DNA of 30,077 bases from NCBI GenBank assembly GCA_036397095.1, contig DASWJQ010000038.1, positions 1-30,077 of the forward strand, in the 5' to 3' direction. This stretch comes from DASWJQ01 sp036397095. Its GTDB lineage: Bacteria > Chloroflexota > Anaerolineae > Anaerolineales > E44-bin32. The notes below the pieces were generated by a model. It was not told the origin of the DNA and made no database searches. It saw only the letters and a program-made list of their open reading frames with translations. The position numbers were made by a program, and so were the translations under genes. This document shows positions 21,970 to 30,077 of this stretch, in pieces (positions within the stretch are counted from its first letter, which is position 1; every line of letters starts with the position of its first letter).

Positions 21970-22619
21970 AAGTGAGCTCCTGTTGGTGATAGCCAGGCGA
22001 GACGATTGACGGTCAAGATTTCAGGGCGCAAAACAGGAATCCTGCCGCGTCTGCAGCCGAGGACATTGCCGAATTCGAACCGTGCAGCCGCTAGGTTACG
22101 CCGAGGGAGGAGTCATCCCGACGCATAGTTCGCGCCCAGTGGGAAATGTCAAAGTCCGGGGGCTTGTCCATCCGCTCGGCCGATGAAGCACGGCCCTTGA
22201 ACGGCGCGCCAAGGCAGGGAGGACAGGCACGGGCCGCCGCGACTTCGCATGCAAGTTCAGTCCCAGCCCGGCTCCAAGGGCCGTTAGGCTCACGCCCCTC
22301 CCATTTGTCACGAAGCAGGTCAGACCGCGGTCAACCCACACGAACCTGTCATCGGGCCGCCCGATGGGGGACTGCGATCTGCGCAGCAACCCCGGCGTGA
22401 CCGGACGAGCCCGTCACGGACGAAACGATGCCGGGGCCTACAGTCTGAACACGCCGGTGCTGGCAGGTCTAGCTGCTGGGGGCCCGCTCGTCCTGATGCA
22501 CATGCAGACCAAGCAGGGCTCTAGTGGCCATTCGAGTCGGCTGGGCTAACGGAGAAGGTCGAGCCCCAATGGGCAGTCCGTGTTAAAGCTGGTCGAAGCG
22601 ACCCCGTCCAATCCCTCGC
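21970..22619 (-). promoter_or_regulatory. 650-base intergenic region upstream of rmlB
   Basis: No credible gene; a 97-codon open frame on the minus strand (22096-22389) has no recognisable features. A candidate minus-strand promoter: TTGACA at 22152-22147 with a weak TATGCG 19 bases on, leaving a leader of about 150 bases. A small palindrome TTGAC-G-GTCAA lies at 22006-22016 within that leader. This gap splits the glycan locus into a 30.0-22.6 kb block and an rml block. Confidence 0.35.
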
Positions 22620-24296
22620 TTATGGCTCGGGTGCCTCACTCGGTTCCTCGTGCTCCTCTTCCCTGACCCACAGCCGGCGCAACGCGGTTAGCCTCCCGGC
22701 CAGCAAGCCGCCTCCGTTTTCACCGCCGATTGGGTCTGGTGCGTAATGACCGAGGTAGGTCCTAACCGAGAGTAACGAGCCCCCGCCGACCTGGTTGAGT
22801 ACTACGCCCACCACCCTGGCGCCCGCCCGGCGGAGCTGCTCCCGCATCGAGCGGATCGCGTTCTCCATCGTATGCCCAAGCCTGACGACCATGATGACGC
22901 CATCTACTTTGGATGCCAGGACAGAGGCGTCGGCGAGTAGGAACGGCGGGCTGTCGATGATCACCGTGTCGACTTCCTGCTTCAAGACTCGCAATAGGGC
23001 GTCCATCCGCTTCGAGCCAAGCACTTCGGTTGGATTCGGAGGAGGTGTACCTCCTGTGATGACGGTTAGCGCGGGCTCTTGCGTGCGGCGGGAGGCTTCG
23101 CTTACCCCGATCTCACCCAGGACCAAGTCGCTCAGTCCGCCGACATTGCTCAGGTTGAGGAAGTTGTGAATGCTCGGTTTGCGCAGATCAGCATCGAGCA
23201 ACAAGACCCTCCGCCCGCCGCGGGCCATCGTCATCGCTAGGTTCACGGCGACCGTGCTCTTGCCATCCTCGGTCCCTGGACTAGCGACGAGCAAGGTTTG
23301 CACCGCCTGGTCGACTTCGGCGAAGTCGAGGTTGGTTTTCAGTGTGCGGAACGCCTCGATCAATGGCGAGCGCGGGGCATCAATGAGCAACCCTGGAGGC
23401 AAATCGAGATTTCTGCGCCAGCGCGGGTTGGGCAGCCTCGTGATCCGGCCTATTATTGGCAGCTGCAGCACTCGCTCCACATCTTCCTCAGTCCCCAGTG
23501 TGTTATTCAGTGATTCCAGCAGGTAGGCAGCTACGATCCCCAACGTCATGCCGAGCGTGGCCCCTAGCAGGACGATTAGCCAACTCGACTGTTCTGTGCC
23601 ACTCGGTCTCCTTGGCAACACAGCCGGCTCCACCACGCTAATCGTGTTAACCGCCTCCTGATCAGTGCTCTGCAAGAAGGAGGAGTAAACCGAGCGGAAG
23701 GAGGCCAGCTTGGATTCGAGCGCGGTGAGATCGGTTGCGGCCTGGGCGATCGTCGCGGCGCTCACCAGGTCGGCGAGCTCTTCATGCTTTGCGGCAATCT
23801 CAATCTCGGTCTGTTCGATGCTCGCCTCGATGGCGACAAGCTGTGACTCGATGAATTCGTTCCGGGTGCCGTCCTCCTGGTCGGCATTTGCCGGACTGCG
23901 CTCGATCAATTGCTCCGCCAATGCGTTGGCGACCGCCTGCGCCCGAACCGGAACTGTGTCGCGGACCGTGACCTCGATGAGTTGTGAGTCATCGGGCACG
24001 TTGACCTCGTAGGCTGGCAGGACCTCCAGGTCTAACTGCTCCATCACCGCTTCGCGCACCGGATCGCGCGTGATGATGTCGGCATACAACGTCGCCAACT
24101 GCCGGCTGAGCTTGAAGTCGGCGTCGGTCGGATTGGGGAGTGAAATAGTGGTGCCAACGATGAGCGTTGTTCGAGCAGTGTAAATGTCGGGGCTGTTGTC
24201 TTCAACCCAGTAGCTCGTCACGCCCGACAGGAAGGCGGCGAGCAAGATCAGCCACCACCACGCCCGTAAAGGCCTCGCCAGTTCTCGGAGTTCCAT
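22620..24296 (-). CDS. Wzc/CpsD-type polysaccharide chain-length and tyrosine autokinase protein
   Basis: 558 residues: an N-terminal Wzz-like part with membrane helices at about 13-31 and 239-262 flanking an outer coiled-coil section (about 140-210), then a cytoplasmic BY-kinase/MinD-like ATPase: Walker A ASPGTEDGKST (338-348), Walker A' LLLDADLRKP (365-374) and Walker B VIIDSPP (446-452). The tail has only two tyrosines close together (RTYLGHY) rather than a long Tyr cluster, so autophosphorylation may be limited. It controls polymer length and export of capsular or exopolysaccharide with Wza/Wzx/Wzy partners, none seen here. ATG 24296 has AGGAGG nine bases upstream; GTG 24302 is alternative. 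Two bases separate it from the GT39 stop. Confidence 0.92.
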   Translation of the reverse strand: MELRELARPLRAWWWLILLAAFLSGVTSYWVEDNSPDIYTARTTLIVGTTISLPNPTDADFKLSRQLATLYADIITRDPVREAVMEQLDLEVLPAYEVNVPDDSQLIEVTVRDTVPVRAQAVANALAEQLIERSPANADQEDGTRNEFIESQLVAIEASIEQTEIEIAAKHEELADLVSAATIAQAATDLTALESKLASFRSVYSSFLQSTDQEAVNTISVVEPAVLPRRPSGTEQSSWLIVLLGATLGMTLGIVAAYLLESLNNTLGTEEDVERVLQLPIIGRITRLPNPRWRRNLDLPPGLLIDAPRSPLIEAFRTLKTNLDFAEVDQAVQTLLVASPGTEDGKSTVAVNLAMTMARGGRRVLLLDADLRKPSIHNFLNLSNVGGLSDLVLGEIGVSEASRRTQEPALTVITGGTPPPNPTEVLGSKRMDALLRVLKQEVDTVIIDSPPFLLADASVLASKVDGVIMVVRLGHTMENAIRSMREQLRRAGARVVGVVLNQVGGGSLLSVRTYLGHYAPDPIGGENGGGLLAGRLTALRRLWVREEEHEEPSEAPEP

Positions 24297-24298
24297 CG

Positions 24299-25759
24299 TC
24301 ACCAACCTCCTGTGGATGTATTAGGCGCGACGTTCGCCAGGGTAGAGGCCTGCCCCCTGATGGAGGCGTCGGCGGGATCGTAAAGGAAGACATTCATGTT
24401 GAATTTCCTCGCTTCGACGTGCACATCGTAGTTGGCCACCAATCGAGCGTGGGCCCATATCCACTCATGCAGCCAGGGCCACTTCTGCACTACGTTAAGA
24501 TCCTCGACGAACCAGATCCTGCGGTTGGCGGCCAACAACGGCTCAAGCTGTAGGGTAGCCATCCCAAGGGTTTCGCCTCCGAGGTAGTAGTCGCCCAACC
24601 GTCGATCGGGTGTGACTACGAAATCCCCCTCTTTCCTGTGCAATTCGACGTAGCCAAAGGCCGCTTTCCAGTTGTCCCGGTTTCCGTGCTGATAGCCGAA
24701 ATACAGAACGTCCTGGCTCAGCGGAGCGAGAACCAGGGCCGCCACCACGCCGTAGGCCAATACGCGGCGGGCCGGCTTACCCGCCCGCAACAGCGCCGTC
24801 GCCGCGGCCGCCGCCAGCACGACCCATCCGCCAAGCGAGATAAAAACGTAACGGTTGGCAGTGTACTGGAAGAGCGAGAGTAGCATGACACCAAGCAGGG
24901 GCAGAACGCTGAGCAGCAACAGCAACAGGCCGGCTCGGTTTCGCCGGGCTATCAAGTCCCAGGCTCCGGCCAAGGCGAGGCAGACGGTGGGGATGCCCAG
25001 GTAGAACACGACCCCGCCGGCAATCCAGAATGGCGTGGTGTTGACCCAGCCGAAAATCTCTTCCCACGACGTTGGCGTCCGCAATGCGGGGAAGGTCAGG
25101 AGGAGATAGATGCCCGCCAGAAGTCCCGACCCGACAAGCCAGGCCATGTTCCGCCAGCGCATTCCCTTCGGGACGCCGAAGAGCGGCGGGCGGGCCACGA
25201 TCAGGTAGACGCCGGCGACTGGGACGAAGGCGATCGCCAGCGGCCGCTCGAGCGCCGCCAACCCCAGGCAGATGGCGGCCAACAGGAAGTACACGCCCCG
25301 ATCCCTCTCGAGCCCCAGGTAGAACAGGAAAATTGCCAGCGTGAAGAACAGGAGCAGCGACGTGTAGAATCTGGCATTCTGTGACCAGTAGAGATGCCAC
25401 GGGGAGATCGCCAGAAGGACGGCGGCCAGGATGGCGGTCGGGCGGTCGAAGACGATGCGGACCAGGAAGTAGAGCACCGGGACTGTCGCCACGCCTAGCA
25501 GCGCCGGCATCAACCTAGCGCTCGCCTCCGACACGCCCCACCGGGCCAAAGCGAAATGGGTCAGGAGGATCGATAGCGACCAGCGGCTCGGTGCCAGCCC
25601 TCCGAGATCGACGGCCCGCTCGACCGTAATGATCTCATCGCCCCAGAAGCTCCATGTCCCAAGTTGGTACAGGCGCAGGGCGGCAGCAACCAGCGCGATG
25701 ATTCCTACAGCGAGCAACTCACCGCGACGACCGCTCACCAGCCGACCGAGCGTCGACAT
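24299..25759 (-). CDS. GT39-type integral-membrane glycosyltransferase (ArnT/PMT-like)
   Basis: 486 residues with about ten hydrophobic segments. The first outer loop has the DE signature in WSFWGDEIIT (about 41-50), as in polyprenyl-phosphate sugar transferases; SPWHLYWSQNARFYTSLLL and AALERPLAIAFVP are the next conserved helices. A C-terminal soluble part follows. It should take a sugar from a lipid carrier on the outer face and add it to a glycan or protein. The ATG at 25759 is preferred; TTG (25804) overlapping the upstream stop and GTG (25786) are possible. Sits between the glycoside hydrolase and the Wzc-type gene. Confidence 0.88.
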   Translation of the reverse strand: MSTLGRLVSGRRGELLAVGIIALVAAALRLYQLGTWSFWGDEIITVERAVDLGGLAPSRWSLSILLTHFALARWGVSEASARLMPALLGVATVPVLYFLVRIVFDRPTAILAAVLLAISPWHLYWSQNARFYTSLLLFFTLAIFLFYLGLERDRGVYFLLAAICLGLAALERPLAIAFVPVAGVYLIVARPPLFGVPKGMRWRNMAWLVGSGLLAGIYLLLTFPALRTPTSWEEIFGWVNTTPFWIAGGVVFYLGIPTVCLALAGAWDLIARRNRAGLLLLLLSVLPLLGVMLLSLFQYTANRYVFISLGGWVVLAAAAATALLRAGKPARRVLAYGVVAALVLAPLSQDVLYFGYQHGNRDNWKAAFGYVELHRKEGDFVVTPDRRLGDYYLGGETLGMATLQLEPLLAANRRIWFVEDLNVVQKWPWLHEWIWAHARLVANYDVHVEARKFNMNVFLYDPADASIRGQASTLANVAPNTSTGGW

Positions 25760-25800
25760 GATCCGCCGACCGGGCCCGCCGCCCACCTCAAGATCAAGGC

Positions 25801-27543
25801 TCAAGGCAGCCGGGTGACTACGAGGACGGCATCGGCCTCGAAGGGCGCCGTCCATTGGCTGAAGGCCCGATCCTCGGCGCTGATTACCTGACGTTCCCCC
25901 GTCGCCGGGTCAATCCACAATGCCGAGAAACTTGCGCTGGAAGTCGACAAGTCGAGGTCCAGCGCACCGCCCTTCGGCAGGTAGACGAGGTACACCTCGC
26001 CCGGTTTCGCCAGTACGTACCCTTCGCCACGAACGATCAGTTCATTATGTGGTCGCATTTCCCAAAATGGGTGCTGCTCAATGATCGCTCTCGCCCGGGC
26101 CAGGTCCTGCAAGTGGAGCCCGAAGTCGCGATAGTCCCTCAAGGGGGACGTATGTATTTCGAAATTGCCGCCACCCATGTAGATCGACCACACAATGTGG
26201 CGGCTCAGCGCTCGGTCGTTGGACCCGATCTTGCCGGTCTCGTCGAACGACAGCGCAATCGGATGCCTCGACTCAGCCAGCATCCTGTACCAACCAACGG
26301 CATCCGCATTGGAGGGGTGGCGCCCCGTCTGCAGGCTGGTGAGGTCGAAGCGTGTATCGCCGACGAACGGTTGCCACGCCCTTAGCCCCCCAGCATGGTG
26401 AACGGTGACCGGATGGTGATAGGCGTCCAGCGCCCGCAGCTGATCGGCAAAGTCACCGACCTCGGCCGGCGAGTAATTTTCATTGAACTCCTCGGAGAGG
26501 TTCCAGACAATTGCGTTGTGATGCGCAAACCTGGCGACGATCTCGCGGTAGTACAGGCTTCGATCGAACTGCGTCCAGCCCGAGTCGTCCTCGAGCACCA
26601 GGTGGAGCACGATCCCTTTTGCCTGAATGTGGTCGAACAGCAGCTCCCATTCGGCGAGTTTGGCGATATCGAAGTGTTCGGTATGCTGCATGGCCTGGCG
26701 TTCGTCCTGACCATGCCACGGCCACACGTTCCGACCATCCCCACCGATGTTCATCAGCATGATGTACACGGAGTTCACGCCGACGCTCGCCAAGTAGTCC
26801 ACCGCGGCGATCTTCGATTCGAACCCGGCCGTCTGTCCGGCGGCCAGGAAGTCCTCCGGGTCATCAATTCCCCCCTTGAGCCAGTACAGTCCTGCTTCAA
26901 ACCTGAGGTACGGGCCAGCCACGGGGAGCAGTCTCCCGACACAGGCAAACGTTGGCAGCCCCCCCGCAAAGTAGTCCGGACAGCTGGCGGGCTCTTCAAC
27001 CTCGAAGCTTCCTTGCTGTTCATCAAGGGACGGCTCATCGCTGTGAGTAGTGTACGACCATGGACCGGCCAACGGCGGGCTGAAACGGGCGCGCCAGATG
27101 TTGCCATCCATCCCGCCGGCACCATCCCCGTCATAAAATGCCGGGATTTCGAAGGCGGATCCATCCGGGCCGGTAAACGTCACCGTGACGTCGATAAGGA
27201 ACGGGTTCGAGGTCGGGTTCAATCCCTGCATTGACGAGCCGGCGAAGGTCAGTTCGACCTTCGACCACTGCCGGTAGGGCTCATCCGGCCCTTGCACTCC
27301 GCCTTGCACGCTCGGTGAGGTCGTGCTCGGCTCGGCATCGACAGGACCCGGGGTGGAACCCTCGCCGGTCGGGAGTGCGACAGTGCGCGGTGTCGGGGTG
27401 CAGGCCACCCAAACCGAGGCCGCGGTCCCGATCAGTAGGCCCAGCAGGACTGCGGGCCGGCCCACGGCGCGCCAACCGAAAATCGTGGCCCTTCGTGACG
27501 GACCAGCCACCCCAGACAAGTCAATCCCCGACACTCGGATCAC
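25801..27543 (-). CDS. Secreted glycoside-hydrolase-like protein (DUF5060, TIM barrel, collagen-binding-like C-terminus)
   Basis: 580 residues from the GTG at 27543, which overlaps the upstream stop as GTGA. N-terminal signal/anchor PAVLLGLLIGTAASVWVAC ends in Cys48, lipoprotein-like though Trp at -3 is unusual. A Thr/Pro/Ser linker follows, then a DUF5060-like beta domain (VELTFAGSS, NPF, VTVTFTGPDGSAFEIPAFYDGD, WRARFSPPLAGPWSYT), a (beta/alpha)8 domain with WNLSEEFNEN (likely acid/base Glu) and IALSFDETGKIG (candidate nucleophile), and a C-terminal beta domain ending VLVVTRLP. It probably trims a polysaccharide at the cell surface, plausibly the locus's own product. Exact sugar unknown. Confidence 0.82.
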   Translation of the reverse strand: MIRVSGIDLSGVAGPSRRATIFGWRAVGRPAVLLGLLIGTAASVWVACTPTPRTVALPTGEGSTPGPVDAEPSTTSPSVQGGVQGPDEPYRQWSKVELTFAGSSMQGLNPTSNPFLIDVTVTFTGPDGSAFEIPAFYDGDGAGGMDGNIWRARFSPPLAGPWSYTTHSDEPSLDEQQGSFEVEEPASCPDYFAGGLPTFACVGRLLPVAGPYLRFEAGLYWLKGGIDDPEDFLAAGQTAGFESKIAAVDYLASVGVNSVYIMLMNIGGDGRNVWPWHGQDERQAMQHTEHFDIAKLAEWELLFDHIQAKGIVLHLVLEDDSGWTQFDRSLYYREIVARFAHHNAIVWNLSEEFNENYSPAEVGDFADQLRALDAYHHPVTVHHAGGLRAWQPFVGDTRFDLTSLQTGRHPSNADAVGWYRMLAESRHPIALSFDETGKIGSNDRALSRHIVWSIYMGGGNFEIHTSPLRDYRDFGLHLQDLARARAIIEQHPFWEMRPHNELIVRGEGYVLAKPGEVYLVYLPKGGALDLDLSTSSASFSALWIDPATGERQVISAEDRAFSQWTAPFEADAVLVVTRLP

Positions 27544-28439
27544 CCGGGGGGCGCCGTAACCAGCAAGCCGTTCACGGTCATGGTGAGGAGCGCAACACTC
27601 GGCCATGAAACGTACCAGCGAGATGCATCCGGGACGAACCCGAGCTCAGTCCAGTACATGTGATCGGCAAATGGGACCGTGACCACATCGAGCACCTCCC
27701 GACACGCGTTCGGAACCTCATCAAGAGCGCCGCGCAAGCTTTGCGCCAGGTCGAATTGGCCGAAGACCAACACCGTCGGCGAGCGTGGGCAAGGGGAGAA
27801 CAGGCGCTGCGGCGTGAAGCGCGCTCCTTCCGCGGCAATTCGCTCGGCGGAGACGCTGGCGCCCATATTTGCCCGGAACTTGGCGGCATACGCCTGCATT
27901 TCCGAGGGGTCATCGAGGAAGGTGCGCATGTCGCCAGGGCCGATGGCAACGACCAGGGAATACGCTTGGTCTTGGCCCGCCCGCAGTACTTGGAGAGCGC
28001 CAAGCGAATGCCCCATCAGGATAATGTTGGATGGCGTCACGCCGTACGCCGTTGACAGGTGCGCCACGGCGGCCTCGATATCACCAGTCCGATCGAGGAT
28101 CGGATCGTCCTCCGTCAAGCCATCCGTCAGTGACGCCCCGAAGCCGCGCATGTCCAGAGCTAGCACCGAGACGTCCTCGCGGAGGTTGCCCACCAGCCGG
28201 CGGTAGAGGCTGTGATCCTGGCCCCCTGCCCGGTTCCCATGCAGGAAGATGACCCATGTGGCCGTATCACGGCTGCCTTCTGCGATGGAACCGGCCAGGT
28301 GATATCCATCGGCCTCGATCTGGATTGGCCGCGGGCTCCGCAAAGACACGGTGTCCCGCACGACCCAGGCGCCGAACGCCAACACGGGCAACGCCGCGAG
28401 CAGGAAAGCCCGCCGAGGCAAGGTTGTCGACTTAGTCAG
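27540..28439 (-). CDS. Alpha/beta hydrolase with twin-arginine-like export signal, apparent CTG start
   Basis: 299 residues from CTG 28439, the only start after a strong AGGAGGGG (four bases away); TTG at 28418 is the next in-frame start but too far from it. The N-terminus MTKSTTLPRRAFLLAALPVLAFG has RR before a hydrophobic stretch, Tat-like. Hydrolase core: IFLHGNRAG, LDMRGFGAS, LMGHSLGAL (nucleophile Ser), VFGQFD (acid) and FADHMYW (His). It lies between the concanavalin-like protein and the glycoside hydrolase, so it may deacetylate or cut an ester on the glycan. Substrate not visible. If the long frame to 28745 were used, the N-terminus would be atypical. Confidence 0.8.
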   Translation of the reverse strand: MTKSTTLPRRAFLLAALPVLAFGAWVVRDTVSLRSPRPIQIEADGYHLAGSIAEGSRDTATWVIFLHGNRAGGQDHSLYRRLVGNLREDVSVLALDMRGFGASLTDGLTEDDPILDRTGDIEAAVAHLSTAYGVTPSNIILMGHSLGALQVLRAGQDQAYSLVVAIGPGDMRTFLDDPSEMQAYAAKFRANMGASVSAERIAAEGARFTPQRLFSPCPRSPTVLVFGQFDLAQSLRGALDEVPNACREVLDVVTVPFADHMYWTELGFVPDASRWYVSWPSVALLTMTVNGLLVTAPPG

Positions 28440-29013
28440 CGCCCCTCCTGGCGAGTGCCGTTTGGGACCGAAAATACACGGGTCTGCATGGCAGGTGGCG
28501 CCACCGGAATCCGCCGTCCGGCCCCACGGGAGCAGCATCGCAAGGAGCTGTTCGAGGAGAATCCAATTCCATACGACCCTGGCGCGGATCCACTCGTCCA
28601 TGCCGAGGTAGTGGCGCTCGCCGGGCCAAAGGGTAGGGTGGGCGTAGGGCCAGCCGAATCCGTGGCGCCGCCGGTCTGGGCCGTCCTCGCGTTGAGATCT
28701 GCGCTCAAAGATTCGATCGTCGCCGTCGCTGTGGCCGGAATCCACGTCGAAGTCTCAGTGCTTGGCGCGGAGGGTGTCTGCATGGGCCGATGGCCGATCG
28801 GTGTGTCGGTCGGTCTAGCCGCTGGCGCTTCCAGTCCCATCGTCGGCGCTGGGGACGGAGTTGCCATACCTGTCGGGGACGGCGTGGACGCCGGTTCGCT
28901 GCCCGAGTCCGAGCCGGGCGCTGCCGACGGCGTCGGGCTGGGGGTCGCAGTCGTCGGGGCCGAACGTGGCTCGTCGTCAGCAGTGCAAGTCGCGGTCAGC
29001 AAGATAGGTACGC
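28440..29013. other. Thr/Pro/Ser-rich stretch without confident gene
   Basis: 574 bases between two genes. On the minus strand one frame (28436-29002, extendable to about 29035) reads TATPSPTPSAAPGS, TPSPTGMATPSPAPTMG, RPTDTPIGH and TETSTWIPATATATIES, like the linkers of the protein above it, and ends with NGTRQEGR. It could be a separate small secreted protein, or the out-of-frame continuation of the gene at 29014-30021. Low-complexity GC-rich DNA can give such reading by chance. Confidence 0.35.
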
Positions 29014-30021
29014 TCAGCCTGGTGGGAGTGGGCTCGGGGTCCTGGTTGGCCGGCCACCCGGGCCATCCGTCGCGGTCACGGTCGGCGCGGTGGCGGAAGC
29101 GGTTGCCGCGGTGGTGGGCGTCTTGGTTGAGCGCCCGCCACCGGGCGTGTGGGTCGCTGTCGCCGGTTGGGTTGTCACCGTCGCCGATCTGGCGGCAGTG
29201 GCGGTTGCGGACGAGTTAGGTGGTTGCGTCGCCCGGCCGTCGCTCGTGCTGGTCACCGTCGGCGGGATCTCGCTGGCGGTCGGTGTGCCCTCCGCCGGAG
29301 TCGGCGTGGCCAGCGGGTTTTCCGTGGCGACCACCGTTAGATCATCCCAGCAGGCGCGGGGCCCTTGCTTCTTGCGCAGCCCAACCCGACCTGAGGTGAA
29401 GCGGGCCGGGCTGTAGTCGTCGAATTCAAGTGTGTTCTCGCCCCCCTCGTCATCGACCGCGAGGGAAAAGTGGGTGTGATCCGGATAGGTTTCGACTTGC
29501 AGCCGGAACTGGTAACGAGTGTCGGTGGCGAAGTGCAGCGTATTGTCTTCGATCAATTGCGTCTCCACTCCGTTGTTGAATCGCCTTAGCCGGAACCCGC
29601 CTTGGAGCGGATCGGTATCCCCGGATTGTATGTTCACCTGGTAAAGATTGTCGGGGTCCTGGTAATACAGCACAACCCCGGCGCGTGAGCCGAGGCCATC
29701 GAACTGAATGACGCCTGAGTACAAGTAATTGCTTTCGCGGGACCACGCGGGAACGGTCGCGCTAATATACAGATTGCCTGCGTGGTGCCCGCTGCAGATC
29801 ATCAGGTTTAGGTCGTTTGACTCGATGCTGTAACCCGCCAGTTTCCCAGTGAATTCGCTCAGGTCGGATTGATTCCACGTCCAGATCGTGTCCCCCGAGC
29901 CGGCAACCGCCTGAACTGTGAGCACGGCGACGAGCGACATGAGAATGATCGGGGTTAGATACTTGGCAATGGGGGCTCGTCGGCCCACAACTGGCCGTTC
30001 GTTGCCGTGTTCAAACATCAT
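29014..30021 (-). CDS. Secreted concanavalin/LamG-like protein with Thr/Pro-rich tail
   Basis: 335 residues. After a short basic N-terminus comes one hydrophobic signal or anchor (about 23-42), then a beta-rich domain to about residue 235 with WTWNQSDLSEFTGKLAGYSIESNDL, YLYSGVIQFDGLGSRAGVVLYYQDPDNLYQVNIQ, GGFRLRRFNNGVETQL and FSLAVDDEG, the pattern of concanavalin-like lectin/glucanase or DUF1080-type folds, which bind or act on glycans. The tail is Thr/Pro/Ser-rich (PTVTSTSD, ATATHTPGGG, TPTTAATASATAPTVTATD) and ends at RTPSPLPPG without a sorting signal. Strong GGAGGGAG upstream of the ATG pair at 30021. It opens the glycan gene run on this strand. Confidence 0.75.
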   Translation of the reverse strand: MMFEHGNERPVVGRRAPIAKYLTPIILMSLVAVLTVQAVAGSGDTIWTWNQSDLSEFTGKLAGYSIESNDLNLMICSGHHAGNLYISATVPAWSRESNYLYSGVIQFDGLGSRAGVVLYYQDPDNLYQVNIQSGDTDPLQGGFRLRRFNNGVETQLIEDNTLHFATDTRYQFRLQVETYPDHTHFSLAVDDEGGENTLEFDDYSPARFTSGRVGLRKKQGPRACWDDLTVVATENPLATPTPAEGTPTASEIPPTVTSTSDGRATQPPNSSATATAARSATVTTQPATATHTPGGGRSTKTPTTAATASATAPTVTATDGPGGRPTRTPSPLPPG

Positions 30022-30077
30022 CCTGGTCTCCCTCCGTGAAGGCCCGGCGATAGTCCGCAGGTAGAATCCAACGGTGT

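Noticed and set aside
22081..22110. GGTTCGAATTC on the minus strand, like a tRNA T-arm
   Set aside because: The flanking bases cannot pair into a T-stem and no acceptor or anticodon arm fits.
22096..22389. 97-codon minus-strand frame ahead of rmlB
   Set aside because: No family similarity that I can see and no ribosome site; kept only as a possible gene remnant.
28212..29219. 335-codon plus-strand open frame
   Set aside because: Opposite to the hydrolase and the Thr/Pro-rich region; Gly/Val/Ser-rich composition is the antisense image of Thr/Pro repeats and no domain is recognisable.

Overview
The window is a high-GC (by eye above 60%), densely packed bacterial chromosome segment. The combination of features is typical of Chloroflexota (Anaerolineae-like): a very short Flp-type pilin, a DUF951 zinc-ribbon-like protein, Thr/Pro-rich tails on secreted proteins, many GTG/TTG starts, start/stop overlaps, and TATAAT boxes sitting almost on the start codon. 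The phylum is an inference from these traits; no rRNA or tRNA gene was found.

Left part (1-12.5 kb) is largely metabolic and housekeeping. A minus-strand run reads EthD-like protein, YbaK-type deacylase, M23 peptidase, SDR oxidoreductase, DinB-like protein and enoyl-CoA hydratase (cut by the window edge). A Flp pilin gene with its own promoter follows. Next come a GT28/MGDG-synthase-type glycosyltransferase with a DUF951 gene, then a divergent plus-strand run: M50 protease, HD protein, a TyrA-like dehydrogenase overlapping a divergent S-adenosylhomocysteinase-like protein, a GIY-YIG protein and a Kbl/AONS-type PLP enzyme. A small hypothetical gene, a cysteine-desulfurase-like gene and a membrane protein complete this half.

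The middle (12.5-13.2 kb) is an intergenic repeat island with several related palindromes and a 47-bp imperfect direct repeat. Beyond it lie a fused ATP sulfurylase/APS kinase (PAPS synthesis) and two orphan NarL-type response regulators facing each other.

The right part (17-30 kb) is one minus-strand exopolysaccharide-type region: a secreted concanavalin-like protein, an alpha/beta hydrolase, a secreted glycoside hydrolase, a GT39 glycosyltransferase, a Wzc/CpsD-type chain-length/tyrosine kinase protein, rmlB (intact), rmlA and rmlD (both broken), a GmhB-type phosphatase and a membrane metallophosphoesterase lacking its GNH motif. The broken rml genes and the altered phosphoesterase suggest a locus under decay or rewiring. 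I did not find a clearly novel defence or mobile system; the best leads are the TyrA-like/SAHH-like pair, the rml decay, the intergenic repeat island and the compact promoters.
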